Source: MPNP01 sp965116235
GTDB lineage: Bacteria > Pseudomonadota > Alphaproteobacteria > Rhodobacterales > Rhodobacteraceae
Direction: 5' to 3'
Length of the DNA stretch: 64,000 nt
Assembly: GCA_965116235.1 (NCBI GenBank)
Contig: OZ220496.1
Coordinates: 434,001-498,000, forward strand
In this document: one piece after another, positions 54,603 to 63,231 of the stretch
Layout of the letters: the number at the start of each line of letters is the position of its first letter
How positions within the stretch are numbered: position 1 is the first letter of the stretch
Translations under genes and position numbers: made by a program
Notes under the pieces: model-generated
Database searches by the model: none
What the model saw: the letters and a program-made list of their open reading frames with translations, nothing else
What the model was told of the DNA's origin: nothing

Positions 54603-55250
54603 ATGTTGTCGCCTGATCGCAAGAAGGCCGAGGTCGAGTATACCCTTCGGCGCTACGAAACCTGGATGACCAGCCACGAGCGCATGTCCAAGACTGTTCT
54701 GGTCATGGCTGTGCTATCAATCGTGATGCTGGTAGTCATGCTGGTTGTTCTGTCGACAAAACCCGATCCGGTCTATTTTGCTACCAGAGCAGATGGTGGG
54801 GTTCTGCCGCTGGTTCCGATCTCCACACCCTATCTTACGGACGGGCAAGTTACCAATTTTGCAGTCGAGGCCGTAACCCATGCCTTGACGCTGGATTTTG
54901 CCAACTGGCGGAGCGACCTGCGTGAAGCCTCGCGGTATTTTGAAAAGCCCGATGGCTGGAACAACTTTCTGGATGCCCTCGAATACTCAGGCATGCTCAG
55001 TTATGTTCGGGATCACCGCCTGGTATCGACCGTGGTGGCCAATGGTGCCGTTATCGTCAAGTCAGGGCTTGACCAGGCCAGCCACTACACTTGGCAGGTT
55101 CAGATACCGTTGGTGATCACCTATGAATCAGCCAGCGAAATCAGTCGCGACAGCCTGCTGGCCGAGATTGAAGTGATCCGGTTGCCAACCTGGCAGGCTC
55201 CCGATGCCGTTGGCATTGCCAAGATTGTCGTTCGGCCAGGCAAGGGTTGA
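54603..55250 (+). CDS. dotI: DotI/IcmL-like (TraM) inner-membrane protein
   Basis: A 215-aa protein with one N-terminal membrane segment (VLVMAVLSIVMLVVMLVVL, residues ~33-51) and a periplasmic NTF2-like domain: YFATRADGGVLPLVPISTPYL, VTHALTLDFANW, HYTWQVQIPLVITYES. These are typical DotI/IcmL/TraM features. It is part of the type IVB core complex together with DotH and DotG. It lies 3 bp before dotH. Confidence 0.88.
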   Translation: MLSPDRKKAEVEYTLRRYETWMTSHERMSKTVLVMAVLSIVMLVVMLVVLSTKPDPVYFATRADGGVLPLVPISTPYLTDGQVTNFAVEAVTHALTLDFANWRSDLREASRYFEKPDGWNNFLDALEYSGMLSYVRDHRLVSTVVANGAVIVKSGLDQASHYTWQVQIPLVITYESASEISRDSLLAEIEVIRLPTWQAPDAVGIAKIVVRPGKG

Positions 55251-55253
55251 GGC

Positions 55254-56174
55254 ATGCGACACTTGAATTCTCTGACAACGACAGCACGAGTCGTTTTGAT
55301 TGGCATCTTGGTCTCGGTTTGGAATACATCAATACTTGGGCAGACAGATGCAGAGGATACGCTCCCTTCTCATGACGACCAACGGAATGCAAGAGAACTG
55401 GGATTCCAGGAAGCTCTTGAGAGCATATTCCCGATGTCTCCAGACATGATCGACGCATTTCTCAAGGCCTATCGCCTCAACGAAAAGACCATTCTCGACC
55501 GGATTGAGCCCAATCCCCTGATTGAGCACCAACTGATTGATCTCAGTTCCGGCTTTACTCCCGAACTGATCAGAGTATCCCCGGGCATCGCCACCGCGAT
55601 GGGCTTTTACGATGCCACAGGAACGCCGTGGCCTGTCCGGCAGCTGGTGGTTGGAAACAGCGATGCCTTTGAGGTCATTCAACTCGGCGACAATGCCAAT
55701 ACCCTGACAATATCCCCGCTGGTTCGAGTGGGTTGGACCAATCTGGTCATTGCTCTTGTGGATGAGCCCAATCCCATTGTCTTGAAGGTGATGATCGGTG
55801 AACAGGAGGCTCATTACCGGATCAATTTTCAGGTCATGCAGCACGGACCTCATGGCGATAGTCAATCAATCGGCTCCAGTACGCCGTTGCCTGAATCCGG
55901 CGATCAGGACCTGCTGTCAGCCTTGACCGGTACCTTTGCACCAACGGAGGTAGAAACGGTCAGTCTCAGCGGAGTGGACGCTGAAGCATGGATCCGGAAT
56001 GATGCGTTGCTTGTTCGGTCAAGATACCCGCTCTTGTCTCCGTCCTGGCTTGCGTCGCTATCGGGGCCGGGCGGAATGAAATCCTATCGGCTGCCTGTGC
56101 ATTCGGTGCTTTTATTCGCTGTTGGCGAACAGATCGTGAAAGCTGAACTTCAGTTTGAGGAAAGTCAGCCTTGA
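55254..56174 (+). CDS. dotH: DotH/IcmK-like (TraN) core-complex protein
   Basis: A 306-aa protein with a signal peptide (RVVLIGILVSVWNTSILGQ). It matches the DotH family in the order of its segments: ELIRVSPGIATAMGFYDATGTPWPV, then NTLTISPLVRVGWTNLVIALVDEPNPIVLKV. DotH forms the outer-membrane ring of type IVB systems with DotC and DotD, neither of which is in the window. It overlaps no neighbour but is closely spaced after dotI. Confidence 0.88.
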   Translation: MRHLNSLTTTARVVLIGILVSVWNTSILGQTDAEDTLPSHDDQRNARELGFQEALESIFPMSPDMIDAFLKAYRLNEKTILDRIEPNPLIEHQLIDLSSGFTPELIRVSPGIATAMGFYDATGTPWPVRQLVVGNSDAFEVIQLGDNANTLTISPLVRVGWTNLVIALVDEPNPIVLKVMIGEQEAHYRINFQVMQHGPHGDSQSIGSSTPLPESGDQDLLSALTGTFAPTEVETVSLSGVDAEAWIRNDALLVRSRYPLLSPSWLASLSGPGGMKSYRLPVHSVLLFAVGEQIVKAELQFEESQP

Positions 56175-56277
56175 CAGTGGCATTCGTCTATGAACCCAAA
56201 AGAGCGGGGCATCAAGCCACTTGGCCCAACGCCACTAGCACCCACCCCGGGTAAATTCAAGAAAGGAGTATGAGTTG

Positions 56278-57822
56278 ATGTTCAGACTTGCCCGTAGGCT
56301 GCGTCGGTCTGCAAACATGCTGACACGGTTTGGATGGAAACGTGTCTTCTCTCCCGGTTCTGCTCCGCCAACAGACGACAATGCCCGAAAAAAGGGCATT
56401 TCAATGATGTCGTGGAGCCGGCTTGGTCGGCGAAGGGGACAAAATGACTCGCAACAGGGCGGATACCCGCCAGGAAGTCCTCTGATCCGAACCCTGATAC
56501 TGGCGGTGGGATGTTCGCTGGTTGCCGGAGTGCTCGCTTACCTCATGTTCAACGATGCCAGCCAAGACACCTCAAGGCTGGCCAGAGCTCCCATGATGAT
56601 TACCACCCCAGGCGGGGAAATCCAACGTGACTCGGACCGATATCAGACAACGGTCAAGGAGGCCAACCAGAATAATGTCGAACTTGTGACCAACACCGAC
56701 GAGTCCTACATCCTGATACCGGAAGTTGTACCCACGAGCATTGAAGCCGAAGAGCTTCCGACCGCTCTGCCATGGGCCAATTCTCCACTCGCTGGGCAAG
56801 ACGTGCTGCCGGATGGGTTGGAAGCCGTCCCAATTCAAGGACACGAAACAGAGACCAATGCAAAAATCCCGGCTTCGGATGCCAGCATTTTAACCCAAAA
56901 GCTGCTCAACGAACTCAACGGCACATCTTCGAGCGAGCTGACGCCTCGTTCAGGGCACCGGGATGAGTCTCATTTGCCGGCACAGTCGGAACCATCCTAT
57001 ACACCCCCGGAGTCAGGATTTCAAGCCAGCACGAATGTCCCGCTGGCAACCGTCCGCACGTCTCACAGCATCGGCAAATCCGAGGAAAACCCGTACAAGC
57101 AGCCCATGCTGAACCAAATGAATGCCATCACCCGGGCGATGGTCATCAAGCCGCCGGCAACATTGACCTTGATTGGAGGGTCAGCCGAACAGGTCAATGG
57201 TTATCCCAACCCAGAATCACTGGAAATGTTTGAACGCCAGGAGACTGACGGTTCAGATGGGCGGGTGTTGGTTCAGGCCGGTCGCGTGCTGTATGGGCAT
57301 ATCGTGGCCGGTGTCAGTTCCGATCAGGCCACACCTGTATTGGCTGAAATCACTCTTGGAAACCTCAAGGGGTGGCGGCTGATTGGCGGCTTCCAATCGA
57401 ACGTGGGCAACAGCGGGCTACTGATTGAGTTCACGACTTTGGTTGAACCCGATGGCCAAGAGCACCGAATTGCTGCTCTGGCCATTGACGGCAAGGATGG
57501 CGAAGCGATCATTGCCAGCGATGTCAACCACAGAATCATTCAACGCTATGGTCCAGTTTTCGCCGTGTCTTTCATTGCTGGCCTATCGAACGGGATGTCA
57601 ACTCCCCGAAAAACGATCAGCACCCTGGGAGCCAGCCAGATAGAGGTTGCCGAACGCCCCACTCTGGAACAAGGTCTTTATGCCGGGCTGGAAAGCGGTG
57701 TGAATGCCATTGTATCCGATATCGCCGCCAATTCCCCGGACGGCCCTCTCATCACGATCGATCCCGGCCATCCGATTGGCATCATCTTTACCCGTTCTTT
57801 TGTCCGGGAGGGCGTGTCGTAA
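56278..57822 (+). CDS. dotG: DotG/IcmE-like (TraO) channel protein
   Basis: A 514-aa protein. ATG 56278 has AAAGGAG upstream. One membrane segment lies near residues 75-92 (LILAVGCSLVAGVLAYLMF), then a long variable periplasmic stretch. The C-terminal VirB10/TrbI-like domain contains VQAGRVLYGHIVAGVSSDQATPVLAEI and GWRLIGGFQSN. DotG spans the envelope and forms the channel. The Legionella protein is ~1050 aa because of extra repeats; 514 aa is nearer the IncI TraO size. Confidence 0.87.
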   Translation: MFRLARRLRRSANMLTRFGWKRVFSPGSAPPTDDNARKKGISMMSWSRLGRRRGQNDSQQGGYPPGSPLIRTLILAVGCSLVAGVLAYLMFNDASQDTSRLARAPMMITTPGGEIQRDSDRYQTTVKEANQNNVELVTNTDESYILIPEVVPTSIEAEELPTALPWANSPLAGQDVLPDGLEAVPIQGHETETNAKIPASDASILTQKLLNELNGTSSSELTPRSGHRDESHLPAQSEPSYTPPESGFQASTNVPLATVRTSHSIGKSEENPYKQPMLNQMNAITRAMVIKPPATLTLIGGSAEQVNGYPNPESLEMFERQETDGSDGRVLVQAGRVLYGHIVAGVSSDQATPVLAEITLGNLKGWRLIGGFQSNVGNSGLLIEFTTLVEPDGQEHRIAALAIDGKDGEAIIASDVNHRIIQRYGPVFAVSFIAGLSNGMSTPRKTISTLGASQIEVAERPTLEQGLYAGLESGVNAIVSDIAANSPDGPLITIDPGHPIGIIFTRSFVREGVS

Positions 57823-57873
57823 GCCCGACCCTACAGGGCCATGATCCATTCAAAATTAACGAAAGGAAGACAA

Positions 57874-59643
57874 ATGGAAGCCAAGACTCCAGCGAAGAAA
57901 CGCGTGGGCCGACCGAAAAAGAGGGCGACCTCGCCAACCGAAAATCCGGTAACCCAGAAAACAAGGGAGGGAATTCAGACTCTAAAGGTCTTGCCGGAAG
58001 AGATTGGCAAACCGATCGTTGTTGGCAAGCGGACATATCATGTAACCCCCGAAGTCGAAAATGAGATCAAGGATAAGCTGGCAAGCCACTTTCCTGCCGG
58101 AATCCCCGATGATGATCCGGATATGACGGAGGAAGAGCTACAGGACATGAAAGAACTTTCTCCTGAACAAATCTTGCCGGATGAATATTATCAGGAACAG
58201 GGGCTTGATCGAGGCCCGGATGAGAGGGAACTTTACATCCAGTCGGTTTTGAACAAGGCTACCCCCACGCCACCAAGCCAAGAAATCGGCCGGATCAAGC
58301 GCGCGGACACAAACTGGGAATTTACAAGTCAGGCCGACATTATGGACGATGATGAGCCAACGGCCAACGGCAACCAGCACCCGCAAGCAAAGGATAAAAC
58401 CGGCACTCACACCGTACTGCTGACAGTCTTTGTTGTTCTGATCGCAATGGTCGGAACGGCCTTGACAACTCTACTGTTGCCCGACAGTCTCAGGGTACAG
58501 GCATGGAATCTGATCGGCGTCGGACCCGACTATGGTCATGCATTGACCAGGGAAACAGATTCAGGGCTTGCGGCATCGGAACACGCGTCAATCCTGAATG
58601 ATCATGGACTTGTGGCCGGTATCAGCCGGCACGACTCGGGCTTGATGGCAGAAGAAAAACCAAACGCGACATTCGCTCCTGACGAACAGGTCATGATCAA
58701 TGATCGAAATGCCGGGGTGCTTGACAAAGACAATCTCCAAGTCTTCGGGAAAGGCCTGTCGGAAAGCGACGGTACAGATACAACAGCCCGACTCAGGGAA
58801 ATGGACTGGAGCGAGGCAAGACTTGTCGGAAGCCATGAACCTCAGGCTCCGAATCCACTGACTTCGTTGGCCGCATTTCACCTTGAGCACACGGGGAGCA
58901 TGGCAGAAACCGCGACCGAAGATATGAAATTGCCAGACAACGATTCAGGGATGGGAACCCAGACGGCGGATGCGAGATTCAACGACAACCCTGACCAGTC
59001 CGAAAAAGCCGTCGCTCATGATAGCCTCCATGCGGGGTATAGCTGGGTCAGGCCCGGGTCAACGATGAACGAAAACCCAGCGGAATTGCAAGGAGTCATG
59101 GCAGACATTCTTCTTGAAGTTCAGGAGTTGAAACGTCAGTCCATTCTTACAAACGACCGGCTGCAAGAGCTGATCACAATCAACAAGATGATACAGAACC
59201 AAAATTCCTTCCCGTACAGGCTGTCTGAACCCGAAATGAACTGGACTCCCTTTGGTCCGACACGGCCACCCCTCACCCGATCACCACTGGACTCTGACGG
59301 GGCCGATAACCTTGATGATACGAACTCCAATCAAGCCGAGGTCGTGAATGATCCTGTACTCGATCAGGTCGAGGTACTGGCTGCATCTTTCGACACAGTT
59401 CAAAACGATGCCAGCAAACCCATGAAGGAAACTCCCCAAGCCCCTCTGGTGAATACGGGTGAGGTCATCGGTGACAGCCCCACCATGAATCCTGCTCAAA
59501 CCATTCAGACCAACGGGTTTGTTTTCCTGAAGCAGGCGGTTGTTGGTGACCTGATTGACGGCTTGGGCGAAGTCTTGACAATCCAGGAGGATTCAAATGG
59601 TCGACTGGTGGTGTTTGAGGATGGTGTCGTGTTTCTGAACTAA
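57874..59643 (+). CDS. DotF/TraP-position membrane protein, unusually long
   Basis: A 589-aa protein. ATG 57874 follows AAAGGAAG. The N-terminus is basic (KTPAKKRVGRPKKRA), followed by an acidic cytoplasmic region, one membrane segment near residue 185 (TVLLTVFVVLIAMVGTALTTLLL) and a long periplasmic part with a short coiled coil (ILLEVQELKRQSILTNDRLQELI). The end, VVGDLIDGLGEVLTIQE, resembles a small OB- or beta-domain. Position after DotG and topology match DotF/IcmG (TraP in IncI), which is half this length. The assignment is by synteny. Confidence 0.6.
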   Translation: MEAKTPAKKRVGRPKKRATSPTENPVTQKTREGIQTLKVLPEEIGKPIVVGKRTYHVTPEVENEIKDKLASHFPAGIPDDDPDMTEEELQDMKELSPEQILPDEYYQEQGLDRGPDERELYIQSVLNKATPTPPSQEIGRIKRADTNWEFTSQADIMDDDEPTANGNQHPQAKDKTGTHTVLLTVFVVLIAMVGTALTTLLLPDSLRVQAWNLIGVGPDYGHALTRETDSGLAASEHASILNDHGLVAGISRHDSGLMAEEKPNATFAPDEQVMINDRNAGVLDKDNLQVFGKGLSESDGTDTTARLREMDWSEARLVGSHEPQAPNPLTSLAAFHLEHTGSMAETATEDMKLPDNDSGMGTQTADARFNDNPDQSEKAVAHDSLHAGYSWVRPGSTMNENPAELQGVMADILLEVQELKRQSILTNDRLQELITINKMIQNQNSFPYRLSEPEMNWTPFGPTRPPLTRSPLDSDGADNLDDTNSNQAEVVNDPVLDQVEVLAASFDTVQNDASKPMKETPQAPLVNTGEVIGDSPTMNPAQTIQTNGFVFLKQAVVGDLIDGLGEVLTIQEDSNGRLVVFEDGVVFLN

Positions 59644-59653
59644 AGGGCATGAA

Positions 59654-60184
59654 ATGACCGAGATCGCTCAATTCATCGGTTCCCTTGAGGGTCTGATACG
59701 AACCGTTTTTTACGCCGTCGGCGTCATACTCGTCATTCAGAGCTTACGCCGGGCTGCTCAGAGGTCCGAGCTTGGACCTCAGCAGGGTTCGTGGTTTCGA
59801 CCCGTTGTGTGTGGCCTGGTTGGCGTGCTCCTGCTGGCCTTGCCTGTCACCGTGGACATGCTGAGCCAAACTCTCTTCGGCAACACGCTGGGACATGACC
59901 CCAAATCCATCTTGGAGTATGATCGAGCGCTCTTGGGTCAACTCGATTCCGGACCATCTCGTGAACTGGTCGAGCTGGTTATCCTCTTTATCCAGTTCGT
60001 TGGTCTCATCGCAATCATCAGGAGCCTGCTTTTGTTCAATCTGGTTTCAACTCACGGCCACAGGGTTGTCGGGTCCAGCGTCACTTTTTTGGTCGCCGGA
60101 ACGATAGCCGTGAACTTTCCCGTATTCTGGGGCTTTCTGGTCGACTTGCTGGTTCCCGGCATCGGTCCCGGACAACCCATTTGA
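59654..60184 (+). CDS. IcmC/DotE/TraQ-like multi-span membrane protein
   Basis: A 176-aa protein with four hydrophobic segments (TVFYAVGVILVIQSL, VVCGLVGVLLLALPVTVDML, LVILFIQFVGLIAIIRSLLL, SSVTFLVAGTIAVNFPVFW). GLIAIIRSLLLFN and the later G-x-N-FP segment resemble IcmC/IcmV/TraQ-type proteins. It is the last gene of the secretion block before an IS1595 remnant, so downstream genes (DotO, DotA and others) may have been lost or moved. Confidence 0.68.
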   Translation: MTEIAQFIGSLEGLIRTVFYAVGVILVIQSLRRAAQRSELGPQQGSWFRPVVCGLVGVLLLALPVTVDMLSQTLFGNTLGHDPKSILEYDRALLGQLDSGPSRELVELVILFIQFVGLIAIIRSLLLFNLVSTHGHRVVGSSVTFLVAGTIAVNFPVFWGFLVDLLVPGIGPGQPI

Positions 60185-60241
60185 GCCGCCATTGCTTGGG
60201 CTATTGCCCAAATCCGCAGAACTGAATTATAAAGTTAGGGT

Positions 60242-60895
60242 CTGAAATAAAAGAGAACTCTATGGGGTTCTATAATGGCTATGATGTATATCCGAAAAGT
60301 CGCATGACATTATGTCAGCAAGGTCACCTGATTGAGCATTTTTATCTCTGGGAGCACAACTCGAGCCACCGGAGATTATTGGTGTCAAACCGAACACGAC
60401 AATCCATTTTTCATGGGCGTGCGTCAATTGATTGCCAGCGAGCTGTCAGGCTATCACTGGTGTGGGGAGATTGAAGCAAATGAAAGTTATTTGGGGGTAT
60501 ACGCAAGGGCAAAAGAGGACGTGGAGTGGGGCGGCAAGGTGTATACGGCCATCATTCCCAGCGTCCATGACGAGACGCTTATACCCATCATTGAAAAAAG
60601 CACAGCCCACAGCATTATCTATAACGACCACATTCAAGGTTTGTAACACCCTTGGTGCTTTGGCCTGTAATCACCGTCGCACCCACCATTCAAAACACTT
60701 TGCCAAGGACCGAAATCCCATCAACGGGATCGAGAATCTCTGGAACCAGGTCAAACGGATCATACGCAAATACAACGGAATCAAGCCGGATCATTTGTTG
60801 CTTTCTTAAGGAATATGAATGGCACTTCGCCGGCGGCAACCGCGCAGATCTCTTGAAACAGCTGCGGGCGCGGTATAAATGCACAAAACATTAAT
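60242..60895 (+). mobile_element. IS1595-family transposase remnant
   Basis: Fragments in changing frames: a zinc-finger-like start near 60277, then GEIEANESYLGVYARAK with GGKVYTAIIPSVHDETLIPIIE and IIYNDH. After a frameshift at about 60640 come HHSKHFAKDRNPINGIENLW and NQVKRIIRKYNGI. This is the order of an ISXO2-like (IS1595) DDE transposase. Frameshifts and the loss of parts of the N-terminal region make it inactive. Clear terminal repeats are not seen. Confidence 0.8.
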
Positions 60896-60940
60896 CCTTA
60901 GTTGCGTCGGCACCGAGAACTTTTCGAGCTCCAAGTAGTA

Positions 60941-63022
60941 ATGCAACTTACACAAGATCAGGCCCGCGCGATCAACGCGGTTGACAGTTTTCTCAAAGAT
61001 AAAACGCTGGATGCTTTCTTGCTGAGAGGTAGCGCTGGCACAGGCAAAACGACTTTGATTGCGAAAATTGTCGACCTTATTGCAGCGTCCAATATGTCAT
61101 GCGCCCTCCTAGCCCCTACTGGCAGGGCTGCTCGAATCCTAGGCAACAAGGTCAGGCAGATCACGCGTCAGGAGATTGCAACGGGAACGATTCACAGTGC
61201 TATTTATTCATTGAAGCATCTTGATGTAAACGAGGAGGCACAGTCGGACAATGACCCAGGCCTCCGACTAATTTTCCCCCTAAAGGAAGAAGAGCCATCA
61301 GTCAGAGTGTTTATCATTGATGAAGCATCCATGGTGGGAGACCGGGAAACGCCCGGAGATTTTGTTCGGTTTGGTTCCGGGCGGTTGCTCAAGGATATTA
61401 TTTCTTACACCCGAATGCAGCGGCCGGGGCGAGAAGGGGAGCAGATAGCGAAGCTGTTATTTGTTGGCGATCCAGCTCAGTTGCCACCTGTCGGAGAGAA
61501 CATCTCCCCGGCCCTTTGCAAAGATCACATGACCAAAAAATACCACTTGAGGATAGCTGTTAATGAACTTGAAAAAGTCATGCGGCAATGCGAGGGTAGC
61601 GGAATACTGGAGCGCGCAAAAATTATCCGTCAAGCGATTTCGAAGAAAGATTTCAACTCTTTTTCAATGAATCCAAATGGGCAAGACGTTGTGAAAATCG
61701 AAGTCAATCAGGCTCTTGATCGCATCGAAACAGATATCAATGAAAAAAAGTCTGCTGTTGTTGTCGTTCATTCCAACGCCACTGCTTTGGATTACAACCG
61801 CAGCATCCGTGCGCGGCTTTGGGGGAATGCGGATCAGCCGGTGCGACCTCGTGACACCCTTCTAATAAACCGGAATTCTCAATCCGGACTGCGCAATGGC
61901 GATCTTGTACAGGTTCTTGAGGTTGATCGAGCGGCAGAAAAATACAACGTGCCGATCAAAGGTAACGGAAAGGTCGAACTTTCTTTCCGATCTGCTGAGG
62001 TTGACTATTGTGAGTGTGACGGAACTGTTGTAAGATTGCCCTGCCTTCTTTTGGAAAACCTGCTTGATTCACGCGTACGAGAGCTTTCGCCGCTAGAGCA
62101 AAGGGCGTTATTGGTTCACTTTCGAATGCGGCACCCCGATCTGCCTCCCCGGTCGGACGAATTCCGACTGGCATTGCTCTACGACCGGTATTTCAACGCG
62201 CTTCAGGTGAAATATGGGTATGCCATGACGTGTCATAAGGCGCAGGGTGGAGAATGGGACACGGCATATGTTGATTTCCACTACGGGGGTGGCACTAGAA
62301 ATGCTTCGTTCTTTCGCTGGGCATACACGGCAATCACGCGTGCCAAACAACGCCTTTATGTAATCGGAGCGCCAGAATTTGGCGCGACTGATGACATCGA
62401 CTGGTCTCAGTCAGCTGATCCGAGTGGTGCCTCGCCTCCCTTCGGAAGAGATCTGACGAAGGACCCAGACTGGAACCGTCTGTCATTCTCTGCCGCGACC
62501 GGGAGGGTGCGCCTGATGCCAACGCATCAACGGCTGAGAGAGAATTGGGATTCACACAACATAAGAATCGAGCGATTGCAACACCTCCAATATTGCGAAC
62601 GCTACTCTCTGGTTCGCGGCAATAACACAGTCAACGTGCAGTATTACTACAACAAAAACTTCCAAATGGGCCGGCATGAACCGGCACCTGGAGAAAATAC
62701 CAATCAGGATTTGCTGAATGAAGCACTGGAGGCTTTCAACGTCATCAACAAAACGGGCACAACCGCAGAGCAATTAGACCAGTTCATTCAGGACTTTCTG
62801 GATCATCTAGACGTCAAATTAAGTGACAGCCCGCTGAAAAGGTCTGCTTTCAAGTCGATGCCGTATCGGTTGCGCGTAAGTTTTTCAGACACGGTCAGGC
62901 AGGGTGATATCGACTTTATCTACGATGGCTCGATGAAATGGACGAAAGCTCAAGAAGTCGGAGGGTCAGGTGCCAGCGGTGGTATCTACGACGAGGTTCG
63001 ACTCCTTATGGACAAGAGCTAG
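60941..63022 (+). CDS. SF1 DNA helicase, RecD/UvrD-like, with extra C-terminal domain
   Basis: ~693-aa protein. ATG 60941 begins MQLTQDQARAINAVDSFL; an in-frame TTG at 60902 is less likely. Helicase motifs: Walker A GSAGTGKTT, motif Ia APTGRAARIL, motif II IIDEASMV, motif III GDPAQLPPVG, and the UvrD_C_2 motif CHKAQGGEWDTAYVD with YTAITRAKQRLYVIG. The last ~220 residues form an additional unrecognised domain. The stop TAG coincides with the end of MITE copy D. It pairs with the TPR gene downstream, possibly in a defence or conflict system. Confidence 0.85.
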   Translation: MQLTQDQARAINAVDSFLKDKTLDAFLLRGSAGTGKTTLIAKIVDLIAASNMSCALLAPTGRAARILGNKVRQITRQEIATGTIHSAIYSLKHLDVNEEAQSDNDPGLRLIFPLKEEEPSVRVFIIDEASMVGDRETPGDFVRFGSGRLLKDIISYTRMQRPGREGEQIAKLLFVGDPAQLPPVGENISPALCKDHMTKKYHLRIAVNELEKVMRQCEGSGILERAKIIRQAISKKDFNSFSMNPNGQDVVKIEVNQALDRIETDINEKKSAVVVVHSNATALDYNRSIRARLWGNADQPVRPRDTLLINRNSQSGLRNGDLVQVLEVDRAAEKYNVPIKGNGKVELSFRSAEVDYCECDGTVVRLPCLLLENLLDSRVRELSPLEQRALLVHFRMRHPDLPPRSDEFRLALLYDRYFNALQVKYGYAMTCHKAQGGEWDTAYVDFHYGGGTRNASFFRWAYTAITRAKQRLYVIGAPEFGATDDIDWSQSADPSGASPPFGRDLTKDPDWNRLSFSAATGRVRLMPTHQRLRENWDSHNIRIERLQHLQYCERYSLVRGNNTVNVQYYYNKNFQMGRHEPAPGENTNQDLLNEALEAFNVINKTGTTAEQLDQFIQDFLDHLDVKLSDSPLKRSAFKSMPYRLRVSFSDTVRQGDIDFIYDGSMKWTKAQEVGGSGASGGIYDEVRLLMDKS

Positions 63023-63221
63023 TGGTTTGTTTTAATCATTTGATACCCTCGTTTCAGGACTTGGTAAGATCAACATGCGTCATACCTCATATGAATGATT
63101 GAGTCAGTTTGGCTTCGGTGTGGTCGGGATTCGTTCCCGATCATCAAAGGTGTCGAAACGATTGAAAACAGTTGCTTGCACAGCACCAGAATTGGAATCT
63201 TTTGTTTTACACGTACCACTA
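63020..63221. mobile_element. 202-bp MITE, copy D (inverted)
   Basis: Opposite orientation to copies A-C. It starts TAGTGGTTTGTTTTAATC and ends ACGTACCACTA. Its left TA lies in the helicase stop codon: the site reads AGC-TAG both with and without the element, so the helicase is unchanged. It separates the helicase from the TPR gene and leaves the latter's AGGAA Shine-Dalgarno intact. Confidence 0.83.
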
Positions 63222-63231
63222 GGAACAGGCT

